DNA of 64,000 nt from an uncultured Bacteroidales bacterium (GTDB lineage Bacteria > Bacteroidota > Bacteroidia > Bacteroidales > Paludibacteraceae): positions 1 to 64,000 of the forward strand of contig CAKUUM010000003.1 in the NCBI GenBank assembly GCA_934692905.1. Direction: 5' to 3'. This document shows positions 19,047 to 27,519 of the stretch, one piece after another; position 1 is the first letter of the stretch; every line of letters starts with the position of its first letter. Below the pieces are notes generated by a model. It had not been told where the DNA came from. It worked only from the letters and a program-made list of their open reading frames with translations, and ran no database searches. The translations under genes and the position numbers were made by a program.

Positions 19047-19875
19047 AGCCCTCGCAGGCGTATTCGTACTCCTGCTGTGCGCTTCGTGCAATAGTCCTAA
19101 ACAGCAGACTATCACCATCTTGCATACCAACGACACCCACTCGCAGGTCGAACCTATCGAGGCGGGGAAACGTGATGCCAACTGCGCAGGGTATGCGCGT
19201 CGCATGGGCTTCATCGAGCGTGAGCGTCAGGCGGACCCCGACTTGATTCTGCTGGATGCCGGCGATTTCAGCCAGGGCACGCCCTATTTCAATTTCTACC
19301 ACGGGCGCATCGAGATGGATGCCCTCAACCGCATGGGGTATGACGCGGGCATGTTGGGCAACCACGAGTTCGACTATGGCTTGGACACGCTGGCGGAGAT
19401 TCTGCGCATGGCTCAGTTCCCTATCGTCTGCGCCAACTACGACGTGCACAACACTCCTCTGGAGGGCTTGGTGCAGCCCTACACGATTCTCCGCAAAAAG
19501 GGACTGCGCATCGGCGTGTTTGGCATTGGTGTGAACCCGAACAGCCTCATTGCCGCCAAGAATTTCGCCCCTGTGCGTTACCTTGACCCCGTTGCATCGG
19601 CACAAGAGACCGCCACGCTCCTCCGCCGCGACAAGCACTGCGATGTCGTCATCTGCCTCAGCCATCAGGGCACCAACCACGCGGTGGACGGGCAACTCTC
19701 CGACGCTGAATTGGCAGCCGCCACACGCGACATTGATGTCATCATAGGTGCCCACACGCACAAAGTGGTTGAGAATCTGCACATTGCCAACTTGGATGGC
19801 GACAGTGTCCTCCTTGCCCAAACTGGCAAATCCGGTGCCCGCATCGGCAAAATTACCCTCACCGTAGGCGAGTAA
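19021..19875 (+). CDS. 5'-nucleotidase/UshA-type metallophosphoesterase lipoprotein
   Basis: A 284-aa lipoprotein (MMTSKSISKALAGVFVLLLC, lipobox C-A-S-C). The calcineurin-like dimetal site is visible: HTNDTHSQ (D and H ligands), LLDAGDFSQG, MLGNHEFDYG and later the paired His of GAHTHK. It corresponds to the N-terminal catalytic domain of UshA/5'-nucleotidases; the C-terminal substrate domain is absent, and in Bacteroidales that part is often a separate lipoprotein gene, not found here. Probable role: hydrolysing nucleotides or sugar-phosphates in the periplasm. ATG 19021 or 19024 both give the same signal peptide. Confidence 0.85.
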   Translation: MMTSKSISKALAGVFVLLLCASCNSPKQQTITILHTNDTHSQVEPIEAGKRDANCAGYARRMGFIERERQADPDLILLDAGDFSQGTPYFNFYHGRIEMDALNRMGYDAGMLGNHEFDYGLDTLAEILRMAQFPIVCANYDVHNTPLEGLVQPYTILRKKGLRIGVFGIGVNPNSLIAAKNFAPVRYLDPVASAQETATLLRRDKHCDVVICLSHQGTNHAVDGQLSDAELAAATRDIDVIIGAHTHKVVENLHIANLDGDSVLLAQTGKSGARIGKITLTVGE

Positions 19876-19931
19876 ACTGCACTTCCCCCTCCTGGCAGAC
19901 TATTCTTGCTGTAGGCGAAACCGGCACAAAC

Positions 19932-19974
19932 AATAACCCCGAAAGATCCTGATTAATGGCCATTTCGGGGTATT
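19932..19974. terminator. Bidirectional hairpin between the phosphoesterase and uvrD
   Basis: AATAACCCCGAAA at 19932-19944 pairs with TTTCGGGGTATT at 19963-19974 around an 18-base loop, between two converging genes. The T-rich stretches are short, so termination strength is uncertain. Confidence 0.65.
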
Positions 19975-20009
19975 TGTATGTTCCTCAGCCTGTTAGCGAC
20001 GGACAGCCG

Positions 20010-22304
20010 CTATATCCGTGTCAGTTTGGCGTAGGTGAGCAGCAGGGTCTTCTTGCCTACATTGTCGAATTGAATATCAATCTTGTCGTTCTCGTTCTCG
20101 CGATAAACCTCCAATACTGTGCCATCGCCGAATGTCCGGTGGTTGATACGGTCGTCTTTTTTCCACTCGCTGCGGATAGATTTCTTCGCCGTCTTCTCTA
20201 GTGCCCCCGTGGTACGCCGCAGGTTCTGCGGAGCCGGAGCAGGTGATACTGCCGCGCGTGGTGCGGCGTTAGTGCCTGGTTTATAGCCTTTTGGCACACT
20301 CAGCGCACTCTCTCCCATCCGCGACGCCTCCACCATCATGATAAACCGCGGGTCAATATCCTTGATAAACCTCGACGGCGACGAGAATGTCGTCTGTCCG
20401 TTGCGGAAGCGTTGCCGCGCACACATCAGGTAGCACTGCTCCATCGCGCGCGTGATTGCCACGTACAGCAGCCGCCGCTCCTCCTCCAGGTCTTTCGGCG
20501 ACTGGCAGAACTGCGACGGGAACAGGTTCTCCTCCAACCCCACAATAAACGCCACGCGGAACTCCAACCCCTTGGCGGAGTGCACCGTCAGCAGCGTCAC
20601 GCGCGGCTGTTCGTCGTTCTGACGCTCGTCTTGGTCGGTCAGCAGACTGACTTCCGCCAGGAAATCCGCCATGGGCGTGAAGTCTATCCCCTGCTTCTTG
20701 CGGTTCTCCACAAACTCATGGATACCCGCCAGCATCTCTTGCAGGTTCTCCAGTCGTGCCACACCCTCCTGCGAGGTGTCGGATTTGGCATCGCGCATCA
20801 CGCCCGATTCCCGCAGCACGTCGTCTGCAAAACTGTAAGCGTCTTGTGTATCAGCACGTTGCGCAAAGCGTTGAATCATCTGCGCAAAGTCAGTCAGTTT
20901 CTTTTTGGTTGCCGCAGCCACCTCTGCTTTGGCGCCGTCGGGGTCGCAAATCACCTCATACAGCGATACGCCCGTCGCGCGTGCGGCCTCATTCACGCGC
21001 CCCACCGTGGTGTCGCCTATCCCGCGTATCGGGTAGTTTATTACACGCAGAAGTGCCTCATTGTCAGCGGGATTCACCGCCAGTCGGAAGTACGCAATCG
21101 CATCTTTTATCTCCTTGCGCTGGTAGAACGACGTGCCCCCGTAAATGCGGTACGGGATAGACAGGTGCCGCAACTCGTCCTCTATCACACGCGACTGCGC
21201 GTTGGTCCTGTACATCACCGCGATGTCGTCGTAGGTCAAGTCGCCCTTTGCACCTGCTTTCATCAGCATTTTTATCTGCTGCGCCACTGCTTGTGCCTCG
21301 TCCCTGTCGGTCATGTAGGTGGACAGACGCAGCCGGTCGCCCTGTTCTTTCTCCGAATATACCTCCTTGAAAATCTGCCCTTTGTTATGCCTAATCAGCG
21401 AATTGGCGGCATTCACTATCGTCTGTGTCGAGCGGTAGTTGCGTTCCAACTTGAACATCTGCGCATTGGCATAGCTCTTCTGGAATGTCAGGATATTCTC
21501 GATGTTCGCTCCGCGGAACGAGTATATCGACTGCGCGTCGTCACCCACCACGCACACATGGTTCTGTGGTTCGGCTAATCGCTTGACTATCAGGTATTGC
21601 GAGTAGTTCGTGTCTTGGTATTCGTCCACCAGCACATACTGGAAAATATCCTGGTATTTGCGCAGCACTTCCTCGTCTTGCTTGAACAGCACGTTGGTCA
21701 TAAACAGCAGGTCGTCGAAATCCATCGCGTTGGCGGCACGCAGACGGCGGTTGTATTCCGTGTAGATGCGCGTCATCTCGTACAGCCGTTCAAAGCGGTC
21801 TTGCATCGTGAACTCGCGGTTCGCCGCGTATTGCGTAGGGGAGAGCAGGTGGTTCTTCGCCATGGAGATACGCCCCAGCAGCGTGCCCACCTTGTATGTC
21901 TTCTCGTCCAACTGCATATCCTTCACGATATGTTTGAGCAGCGACTTCGAGTCCGTCGTGTCGTATATCGAGTAGTCGCGCGTATAGCCTATTTTGTCCG
22001 CCTCTTGCCGCAGGATGCGGGCGCAGATGGAGTGGAAAGTCCCCATCCACAGGTAGCGTGCCACCTCGTCGCCCACCAACTGCGCAATACGCCCTTTCAT
22101 CTCTCTCGCCGCTTTGTTCGTGAAGGTCAGCGCGAGGATATGCCCTGCGGGTATGCCGTGTTCCAGCAGGTACGCAATCTTGTAGGTCAGCACACGGGTC
22201 TTGCCCGACCCCGCACCGGCTATCACTAATTGGGGACCGTCATTATATTCCACCGCCGCACGCTGCGACGGATTCAGTTCGCTCAGATAGTTCATATTCG
22301 TCAC
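20010..22304 (-). CDS. uvrD: ATP-dependent DNA helicase, UvrD/PcrA family
   Basis: A 764-aa superfamily 1A 3'-5' helicase for repair and conflict removal at forks. Motifs in order: Q motif LNPSQRAAV, Walker A AGAGSGKTR (about 31-39), TFTNKAAREM (Ia), VDEYQDTN (II), GDDAQSIYSFRGA (III), RNYRST (IV), TVHSAKGLEF (V) and VAITRA (VI). The C-terminal tail has a small Tudor-like end, DRINHRTFGDGTVLEV, typical of PcrA. Start 22304 versus ATG 22295 is undecided. Confidence 0.95.
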   Translation of the reverse strand: MTNMNYLSELNPSQRAAVEYNDGPQLVIAGAGSGKTRVLTYKIAYLLEHGIPAGHILALTFTNKAAREMKGRIAQLVGDEVARYLWMGTFHSICARILRQEADKIGYTRDYSIYDTTDSKSLLKHIVKDMQLDEKTYKVGTLLGRISMAKNHLLSPTQYAANREFTMQDRFERLYEMTRIYTEYNRRLRAANAMDFDDLLFMTNVLFKQDEEVLRKYQDIFQYVLVDEYQDTNYSQYLIVKRLAEPQNHVCVVGDDAQSIYSFRGANIENILTFQKSYANAQMFKLERNYRSTQTIVNAANSLIRHNKGQIFKEVYSEKEQGDRLRLSTYMTDRDEAQAVAQQIKMLMKAGAKGDLTYDDIAVMYRTNAQSRVIEDELRHLSIPYRIYGGTSFYQRKEIKDAIAYFRLAVNPADNEALLRVINYPIRGIGDTTVGRVNEAARATGVSLYEVICDPDGAKAEVAAATKKKLTDFAQMIQRFAQRADTQDAYSFADDVLRESGVMRDAKSDTSQEGVARLENLQEMLAGIHEFVENRKKQGIDFTPMADFLAEVSLLTDQDERQNDEQPRVTLLTVHSAKGLEFRVAFIVGLEENLFPSQFCQSPKDLEEERRLLYVAITRAMEQCYLMCARQRFRNGQTTFSSPSRFIKDIDPRFIMMVEASRMGESALSVPKGYKPGTNAAPRAAVSPAPAPQNLRRTTGALEKTAKKSIRSEWKKDDRINHRTFGDGTVLEVYRENENDKIDIQFDNVGKKTLLLTYAKLTRI

Positions 22305-22315
22305 TTTTCTTGCCG

Positions 22316-22346
22316 CAAAGTTACAAAAAAAACATCACTTTGGCAA
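22316..22346 (-). promoter_or_regulatory. Promoter for uvrD
   Basis: On the minus strand TTG (22346-22344) and TAACTTTG (22323-22316) are 20 bases apart; the -7 box lies 12 bases before the first ATG, so the leader is very short. Confidence 0.7.
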
Positions 22347-22450
22347 TAGCATTAGTATGAAATCGCTATTTTCTTAAAATCATTGCGCACAATCCGGCGG
22401 AATTGCACCACATCTTTCCCACTCATCTGCTTTGCCGGCTGCGCCCCCCA

Positions 22451-22514
22451 CTTTCAACTCTCAACCCATAACTCTCAACTGCACTAAACTCTAAACTCTC
22501 AACTCTCAACTTCT
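22451..22514 (+). repeat. Intergenic 7-base tandem repeat (CAACTCT family)
   Basis: Imperfect units CAACTCT, CAACTTT and AAACTCT run over about 60 bases. This is the same heptamer found inside the ccsBA frame at 1602-1657. It lies on the left flank of repeat copy 2. Confidence 0.8.
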
Positions 22515-22531
22515 CTCCACTTTCACCTCGT

Positions 22532-22625
22532 GACCTTCTCGGGGTAAGTGTATGAGATTAGTATGAGATTAGTATGTGGTTAGTATGTGATTAGTATGTG
22601 ATTCTGCTGACCTTGTCGGGAGGTT
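22532..22625 (+). repeat. Dispersed 11-base-unit repeat element, copy 2
   Basis: Left flank GACCTTCTCGGGGTAAGTG TATGAG, then four 11-base units (ATTAGTATGAG, ATTAGTATGTG, GTTAGTATGTG, ATTAGTATGTG), then ATTCTGCT and GACCTTGTCGGGAGGTT. The flanks match copy 1 almost base for base. The left and right borders share GACCTTSTCGGG, so the array sits between direct repeats. Confidence 0.9.
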
Positions 22626-23117
22626 TGGCTTGTTGTATCCTGAGAATGAATGATTAACTGCATGTTTTTTCTGTGCGGTTATCATGTAATGAATACCCAT
22701 TTTTGTATATTTGTAAAAATTGTTGTGACTTTGCGACCGCAAAGGCTTGCAGGGGTATAGTTTGGGGTGGGGAATCGTCTGTCAAGACCGACAAGAATGC
22801 CTCAATGATGCCCGCATCGGCAAGCCCGAGCATGTATATTGTTGTTGAAAAGCGTTTATTGACGCTTGTTTTGGAGTTCCGAAATCCAGCAAATTTCAAC
22901 TGCCCAAAACAAGGTACGGCAATGAATGCCTGTGATGTGTATTAAATTATGCACCTTGTTGCGTGTTTGTACATATCGGCGTGGGCATTGTTGTTTATTC
23001 TTGTGGTCGGGTCTTGCTGGAACCTCGGAACTAAGAATGAGCAGAGATGAGGTACCACGCTTCTTTTTTATACCAACGGGCAGGTGAGGTGCCGCCACCC
23101 AACAAAAACAAACAACT
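22626..23117. other. Gene-poor stretch with a possible promoter and gene remnants
   Basis: TTTG at 22702-22705 and TGACTTTG at 22726-22733, 20 bases apart, resemble a promoter with one mismatch to TAnnTTTG. Short open frames on both strands (22673-22945 plus, 22654-22899 minus) overlap each other and show no recognisable domain, so neither is called as a gene. The last part leads into the P-loop pseudogene; A-rich AACAAAAACAAACAACT precedes its ATG, as is usual for Bacteroidota starts. Confidence 0.4.
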
Positions 23118-23643
23118 ATGGCACAATTTGTCATTATCCGAGGCACACAGGACTCGGGAAAAACCACCACTATGTGGTTTCTGTATCAGTACCTGTTGAA
23201 AAATGGCAGATACAGGTAGCAAACATTTGTTCCGTTGGGGACACAACAAGGACTTCTGTGAATCAACCATCCCTGTTGCTGTTCCTGAGCAGCAGGTCTC
23301 GGGCAGAGTAAAGGACTTTACGGCAATCCTGACTATCCAAGGCAAAAAGATTGGCATCGTCAGCGAAGGGGATGAACCCGAGTATTTGGGTCCTACTCTG
23401 ACAATTCTTTTGCAGTACCATGTGGATGTCATCATCTGCTGCACTCGGACGCAAGATAGGGTGGGCTCTACATCCCGTATGTTGAGAACCGACTATGCCC
23501 CGTCGCACCAAATGCTGAAAGTATTCCGGACTAAACGTACAAAGTCAGACGCATGGCTGTCCGTCAAACAGACCTTAGCCGTGCAGATAGGAGAGTATGT
23601 GCTCCAAATCCTGCAAGATGAAAACACAAGTAAAACGCATTAA
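23118..23643 (+). pseudogene. Frameshifted small P-loop NTPase
   Basis: The frame from ATG 23118 encodes MAQFVIIRGTQDSGKTTTMW, with a Walker A motif (GTQDSGKT), and ends at TAG 23217-23219 after 33 codons. A second frame, open from 23203 to 23643, continues naturally (KHLFRWGHNKDFC ... VDVIICCTRTQD ... LAVQIGEYVLQIL); the hydrophobic strand VDVIICC fits the next strand of a P-loop fold. Joining them needs a one-base change near the AAAAA run at 23199-23203. The joined product is about 170 aa, family unknown. It lies directly upstream of the GLUG gene. A sequencing error cannot be excluded. Confidence 0.65.
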
Positions 23644-23647
23644 TAAT

Positions 23648-26600
23648 ATGTCTATGAAAAAGTTATCATTATTTTTCGTTGCTATATGCATGTCTGTGGC
23701 AACGTTTGCTCAGTTCAGTGGTTCCGGTAGTGGTACCAAAGATGATCCGTATCTGATTTTCAATCCGATTCAGTTGGACCAAGTTCGTAACTTTTTAGGT
23801 AAATCTGGTGTTTACTTCAAGTTGATGGCAGACATTGACCTGACCGAGTTCATAGCGGACAATTATCCTACGGAAGGTTGGCTGCCGATAGGCAATTCTT
23901 CAGCAAGGTTTTATGGAACTTTTGACGGCAACGGCAAAACCATATCTGGTCTTTGGATAAACCGCCCCCAAACAGATTATGTAGGCTTATTTGGCTATAT
24001 CGGTTCTTATTCGGCTACTTCGATAAAGAATCTGACACTGAAAGATGTTAGCATAAAGGGAAATTATACAGTGGGAGGAGTTGTTGGATATGCTTATAAT
24101 AAGTGCTGTATTGATAGCATCACTTTTAGTGGAAATGTTACTGGCAATGGTAACGTTGTCGGAGGTATAATAGGAGGTTCAAGCTCTTCTTATACTTGCC
24201 AACTAACGAATATTATTGCCTATGGAGATATTAGCGGTCGAAAATATGTAGGTGGAATAGTTGGATGGATAGAGAATAGTTCAACCATTAAGCAATGTAT
24301 GTCCTTTGTGAAGTTGTCATCGTCACTCGGGTATTGTGGCGGAATCAGTGGTTATATAAAAGGTGGTTCTGTGGAAACAAATTATTCGCATTGCAAAATT
24401 ACATCAAACGGAGATTATATCGGCGGAATAGGAGGTTATGTCAACGGAAAGATATATGATAACTATGCAACAGGCACGCTTGTTAGCGTAAATGGAAAGG
24501 TGGGAGGAATCTGTGGCTGTCTTATAAATGTAGATTGCATAAGAAATTATTCAATGGTTTCTATAATTGGCGGAGATAGTATCGGCGGTATAGCAGGAGC
24601 ATTTAATATAAGTGAAGGTTGCAGACAAGATTGTCACATTTACTCTAATGTCGTACTCAGCCCTAAAATAATGGGGACTGGAGATTATATCGGTAAGGTG
24701 TATGGATATAAAAGTAATGATCAGTATGCGTACGTGGGTTCTGTAGGCACAACAAATACCAACAAAGCATTAACGACTACCAAGATTATTGTAGATGGTG
24801 TGGAGCAGGGTAGCACTGGTGATAACGAGCAGAACGGACAAAGTGCAGGAAAAATAGTGTTACAATACAAAGCCTCATATATGGGAATCGGGTGGGACTT
24901 CACGAATGTGTGGGATATTCAGGAGATAGAAAGTTTCCCGTATTTGTCTTTCCAATGTGCACCGCCTACGTTGGATGTAGCAAATGCTATTTCGGGCAGT
25001 ACCACATTATCCGGACGCGGCATAGACGGAGCGACTATCATCGTACAAGTAGGAGACAAGCAATATCAGGCACCTTGCTCAAACAATGTATGGACGCTCT
25101 CGCTTCCTGCATTGGTGGCAGGAACGGAAATCGAAGTCTATGCTGTTACCGGCAATAAGAGACCATCGTATGTGATTAGTGCCGTTGTCTCGTATTTAGG
25201 GGCAGGTACGGAGGCTGACCCGTGGCAGATACGTACGGTGGAAGAACTATCCAACATCAGCGGCAAGGGCTATTTCCAACTGATAAACGATATTGACTTG
25301 TCCGCTATCGCCAATTGGACACCCTTAGGAGCAACGACCAGCATATCCGGTGATTTCGATGGGAATAATCATACCATCAAAGGGTTGAATATCAATAGTA
25401 CAGACGAAAACAGGGGATTATTTGGCACGTGCAACGGACTGAACATCCACGACTTGAATATCGAAGTCAAGAAGATAGTCGGTGGTAACAATACTGCCGC
25501 TTTGGCTGCCAGACTGTCCAACGCTACGATTACCAACTGCCATATCACAGGTGGCAGTATCAAAGGAAGCGGTAAGGTGGGTGCTTTGGTCGCCATTGCA
25601 CAGGACTGTACCATAGAGGGGTGCTCTGCGAAGAATAATATCACCGGTGGGGATGTTGTCGGTGGTATAGCAGGTAGTGCAAGCGGCAGTATCAGCCAGT
25701 GTTTCACAGAAGGCATATTGATATCATCCGCTTCTGGTTCTATTGTGGGCGGTCTGATAGGTTCCAATCAGGCAACCGTCAACGACTGCTACAGCACCGC
25801 AACCATCAAGGCAAACGACTATGCTGGAGGATTGATAGGCTACAACTATGGGGCGGTTGCCAATTGCTACGCTACAGGAGACTTGTCTTCCACCAATCAT
25901 GCAGGTGGGTTAGTGGGGTACAATGACGGCACAGCCGCTACCACCAAAAACTGCTGCGCCATGAATAGCAAGATAGATGTTTCTTCTGCCATAGGAAGTG
26001 CTATCCGCGTTATTGGCGGTATCAAGAATAGTGCACCTACGCCGGATATGAACAACTATGCTCTCAAGACAATGGCTGTCTCTATCAACAATATTCCGCA
26101 GAAGATATATGATGACAACCTGAATGGTGGTGCCAAAACGGATGCGGAATTAAAGCAGGAGAGTCTGTATTTTCTGTTGGAATGGGATATGGATGAGACT
26201 TGGAGCATTCGCAACGGGGAGACATATCCGATGTTAACCCGTTTCGTGAGTGAGCCTGTAGTGCGCAGTCTCCACCTGTCCGACGACAATACAATCTACC
26301 ATGCAGGGACATACATAGGCGGTTTGGACTATACACGCAATATATCGAGTGAAGACAAGTATGCTTCATTCTGTCTTCCGTTTGGCGTGAATATAGACAA
26401 CAACGCAAGCGCACTTGTCAAACTATACACGCCACTGGGCATTGCGTTCCAATATCGCAACTCTCAGAATCAAGAGGTGATGAAGGTGTTCTTTGTCGGT
26501 GCGGATAGTATCGCAGCAGGCAATCCTTTTGTTGCCCAACTCGGCACAGGCTCAGGCTCTGCCGTTACAGTGGTGGCAAATACGGATTCTATCGCTGCGG

Positions 26601-27055
26601 AGGTTACCGGCAATACAGATATTATTCATCCCTACGAGTACAATAGTGCTGAGGTCGGCAATCAAGCGTCCACACCGATGAACGGACATCTTGCCTTTGG
26701 CGGAACACTGGCTTCTGCCAATATTCAGGAGGCTATGGTATTACAACCGAATGGCGAGTTTTCGGCTGCCAAGACACAAGACATTGCTCCATTCTACACT
26801 TACTTGACTATCAGCAGTCAATTGGTGTCTAAATGCCAAAAGGTAGTAGCCTTTATTTCGGATGAGGGGGATATTCCGTCACTAATTGAAGATTTGCAGG
26901 ATGAGATGGGAAGCAACCGCATCAATGTATATACGTTGGACGGAAAGTGCCTTATGCAGAATATCTCCAAGGAGGAAGCTCTGCAAATACTGGAGAAAGG
27001 AATATATCTGTTTGACAAGGAGAAAATAGTCATTCCGCAAGGCGTTGGAATGTAG
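23648..27055 (+). CDS. Secreted GLUG-repeat adhesin-like protein with C-terminal sorting-like tail
   Basis: A 1135-aa exported protein (signal MKKLSLFFVAICMSVATFAQ; ATG 23648 or 23654). Block 1 (about 25-420) and block 2 (about 540-800) carry GLUG motifs, a beta-helix repeat of surface proteins, e.g. GGLIGYNYGAVANCYATGD and GGIVGWIENSSTIKQC, each introduced by an ADIDLTEF/NDIDLSAI segment and a FDGNGKTISGLWI turn. An Ig-like beta domain (about 445-530) separates them. The end (INVYTLDGKCL...GIYLFDKEKIVI) resembles a T9SS type A sorting tail. The first third of the gene is clearly AT-richer than the rest. A strong terminator follows. Ligand unknown. Confidence 0.82.
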   Translation: MSMKKLSLFFVAICMSVATFAQFSGSGSGTKDDPYLIFNPIQLDQVRNFLGKSGVYFKLMADIDLTEFIADNYPTEGWLPIGNSSARFYGTFDGNGKTISGLWINRPQTDYVGLFGYIGSYSATSIKNLTLKDVSIKGNYTVGGVVGYAYNKCCIDSITFSGNVTGNGNVVGGIIGGSSSSYTCQLTNIIAYGDISGRKYVGGIVGWIENSSTIKQCMSFVKLSSSLGYCGGISGYIKGGSVETNYSHCKITSNGDYIGGIGGYVNGKIYDNYATGTLVSVNGKVGGICGCLINVDCIRNYSMVSIIGGDSIGGIAGAFNISEGCRQDCHIYSNVVLSPKIMGTGDYIGKVYGYKSNDQYAYVGSVGTTNTNKALTTTKIIVDGVEQGSTGDNEQNGQSAGKIVLQYKASYMGIGWDFTNVWDIQEIESFPYLSFQCAPPTLDVANAISGSTTLSGRGIDGATIIVQVGDKQYQAPCSNNVWTLSLPALVAGTEIEVYAVTGNKRPSYVISAVVSYLGAGTEADPWQIRTVEELSNISGKGYFQLINDIDLSAIANWTPLGATTSISGDFDGNNHTIKGLNINSTDENRGLFGTCNGLNIHDLNIEVKKIVGGNNTAALAARLSNATITNCHITGGSIKGSGKVGALVAIAQDCTIEGCSAKNNITGGDVVGGIAGSASGSISQCFTEGILISSASGSIVGGLIGSNQATVNDCYSTATIKANDYAGGLIGYNYGAVANCYATGDLSSTNHAGGLVGYNDGTAATTKNCCAMNSKIDVSSAIGSAIRVIGGIKNSAPTPDMNNYALKTMAVSINNIPQKIYDDNLNGGAKTDAELKQESLYFLLEWDMDETWSIRNGETYPMLTRFVSEPVVRSLHLSDDNTIYHAGTYIGGLDYTRNISSEDKYASFCLPFGVNIDNNASALVKLYTPLGIAFQYRNSQNQEVMKVFFVGADSIAAGNPFVAQLGTGSGSAVTVVANTDSIAAEVTGNTDIIHPYEYNSAEVGNQASTPMNGHLAFGGTLASANIQEAMVLQPNGEFSAAKTQDIAPFYTYLTISSQLVSKCQKVVAFISDEGDIPSLIEDLQDEMGSNRINVYTLDGKCLMQNISKEEALQILEKGIYLFDKEKIVIPQGVGM

Positions 27056-27062
27056 GGAGAAG

Positions 27063-27100
27063 AAAGAGGTTGCCCGATAAGGTTTGGGCAGCCTCTTTTT
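27063..27100 (+). terminator. Terminator of the GLUG gene
   Basis: AAAGAGGTTGCCC (27063-27075) pairs with GGGCAGCCTCTTT (27086-27098, one G-T pair) around a 10-base loop, followed by a T run; it starts 8 bases after the stop codon. Confidence 0.88.
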
Positions 27101-27123
27101 GTGAAATCATACCATTGCCCCTA

Positions 27124-27158
27124 GGACGCGGACGCCTGCGAGGTCCCTGTAAGCCCCT
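27124..27158. repeat. Intergenic repeat family B, copy 1
   Basis: GGACGCGGACGC followed by CTGCGAGGTCCC and T-R-AGCCCC closely matches 53821-53856. Both copies are between genes just after a plus-strand gene. The two GGACGC units are a direct repeat; outer GGAC/GTCC can pair. Confidence 0.65.
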
Positions 27159-27338
27159 GAACGCAACAGGATTTTTTTGTCTCAGAACGGTTTGACACAA
27201 ACCATGTGTATGCTGTGTTTGTGGGGATGACGTGTCTCGCGTCGTCAAAATTCAGGCGTATAGGGGATAGAGAATAGGAAAACCCAATAAAGATTATTGA
27301 TACCGGATTCTCAGTAACTTGTACACTATTTATTTCGG

Positions 27339-27370
27339 GAGGCGTGGCTTTATGCCACGTCTCTTTTTGT
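27339..27370 (+). terminator. Second rho-independent terminator downstream of the GLUG gene
   Basis: GAGGCGTGGC (27339-27348) pairs with GCCACGTCTC (27354-27363, one G-T pair) around TTTAT and is followed by TTTTTGT. No protein gene ends just before it, so it may be a fail-safe terminator or the end of an unrecognised small RNA in 27160-27338. The rest of 27056-27519 holds repeat family B and no gene I can support. Confidence 0.7.
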
Positions 27371-27519
27371 CGATGTAATTTTGTATTAGTGGGGACCCAA
27401 ATGGTCAAATGGCAATAAATGTCCCAATAAATCGTACATTGTAAATTTGTCAATCGTAAATGAATGAATGGTTCATATGTGGCTTTATATGTTTGGCTCT
27501 ATGGATAGGTGTTAGCCAC

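Noticed and set aside
22532..22625. CRISPR array
   Set aside because: The repeated unit is 11 bases with no spacers; no cas genes in the window.
22654..22945. Overlapping 81- and 90-codon frames on opposite strands
   Set aside because: Neither has a start context, family or neighbour that favours one strand; reported only as part of the gene-poor stretch.
23195..23219. Programmed ribosomal frameshift in the P-loop gene
   Set aside because: No slippery heptamer with a downstream structure is evident; an ordinary one-base lesion or error is simpler.
27030..27453. Small open frames downstream of the GLUG gene
   Set aside because: They cross a terminator and repeat family B, overlap each other and have no recognisable domain.
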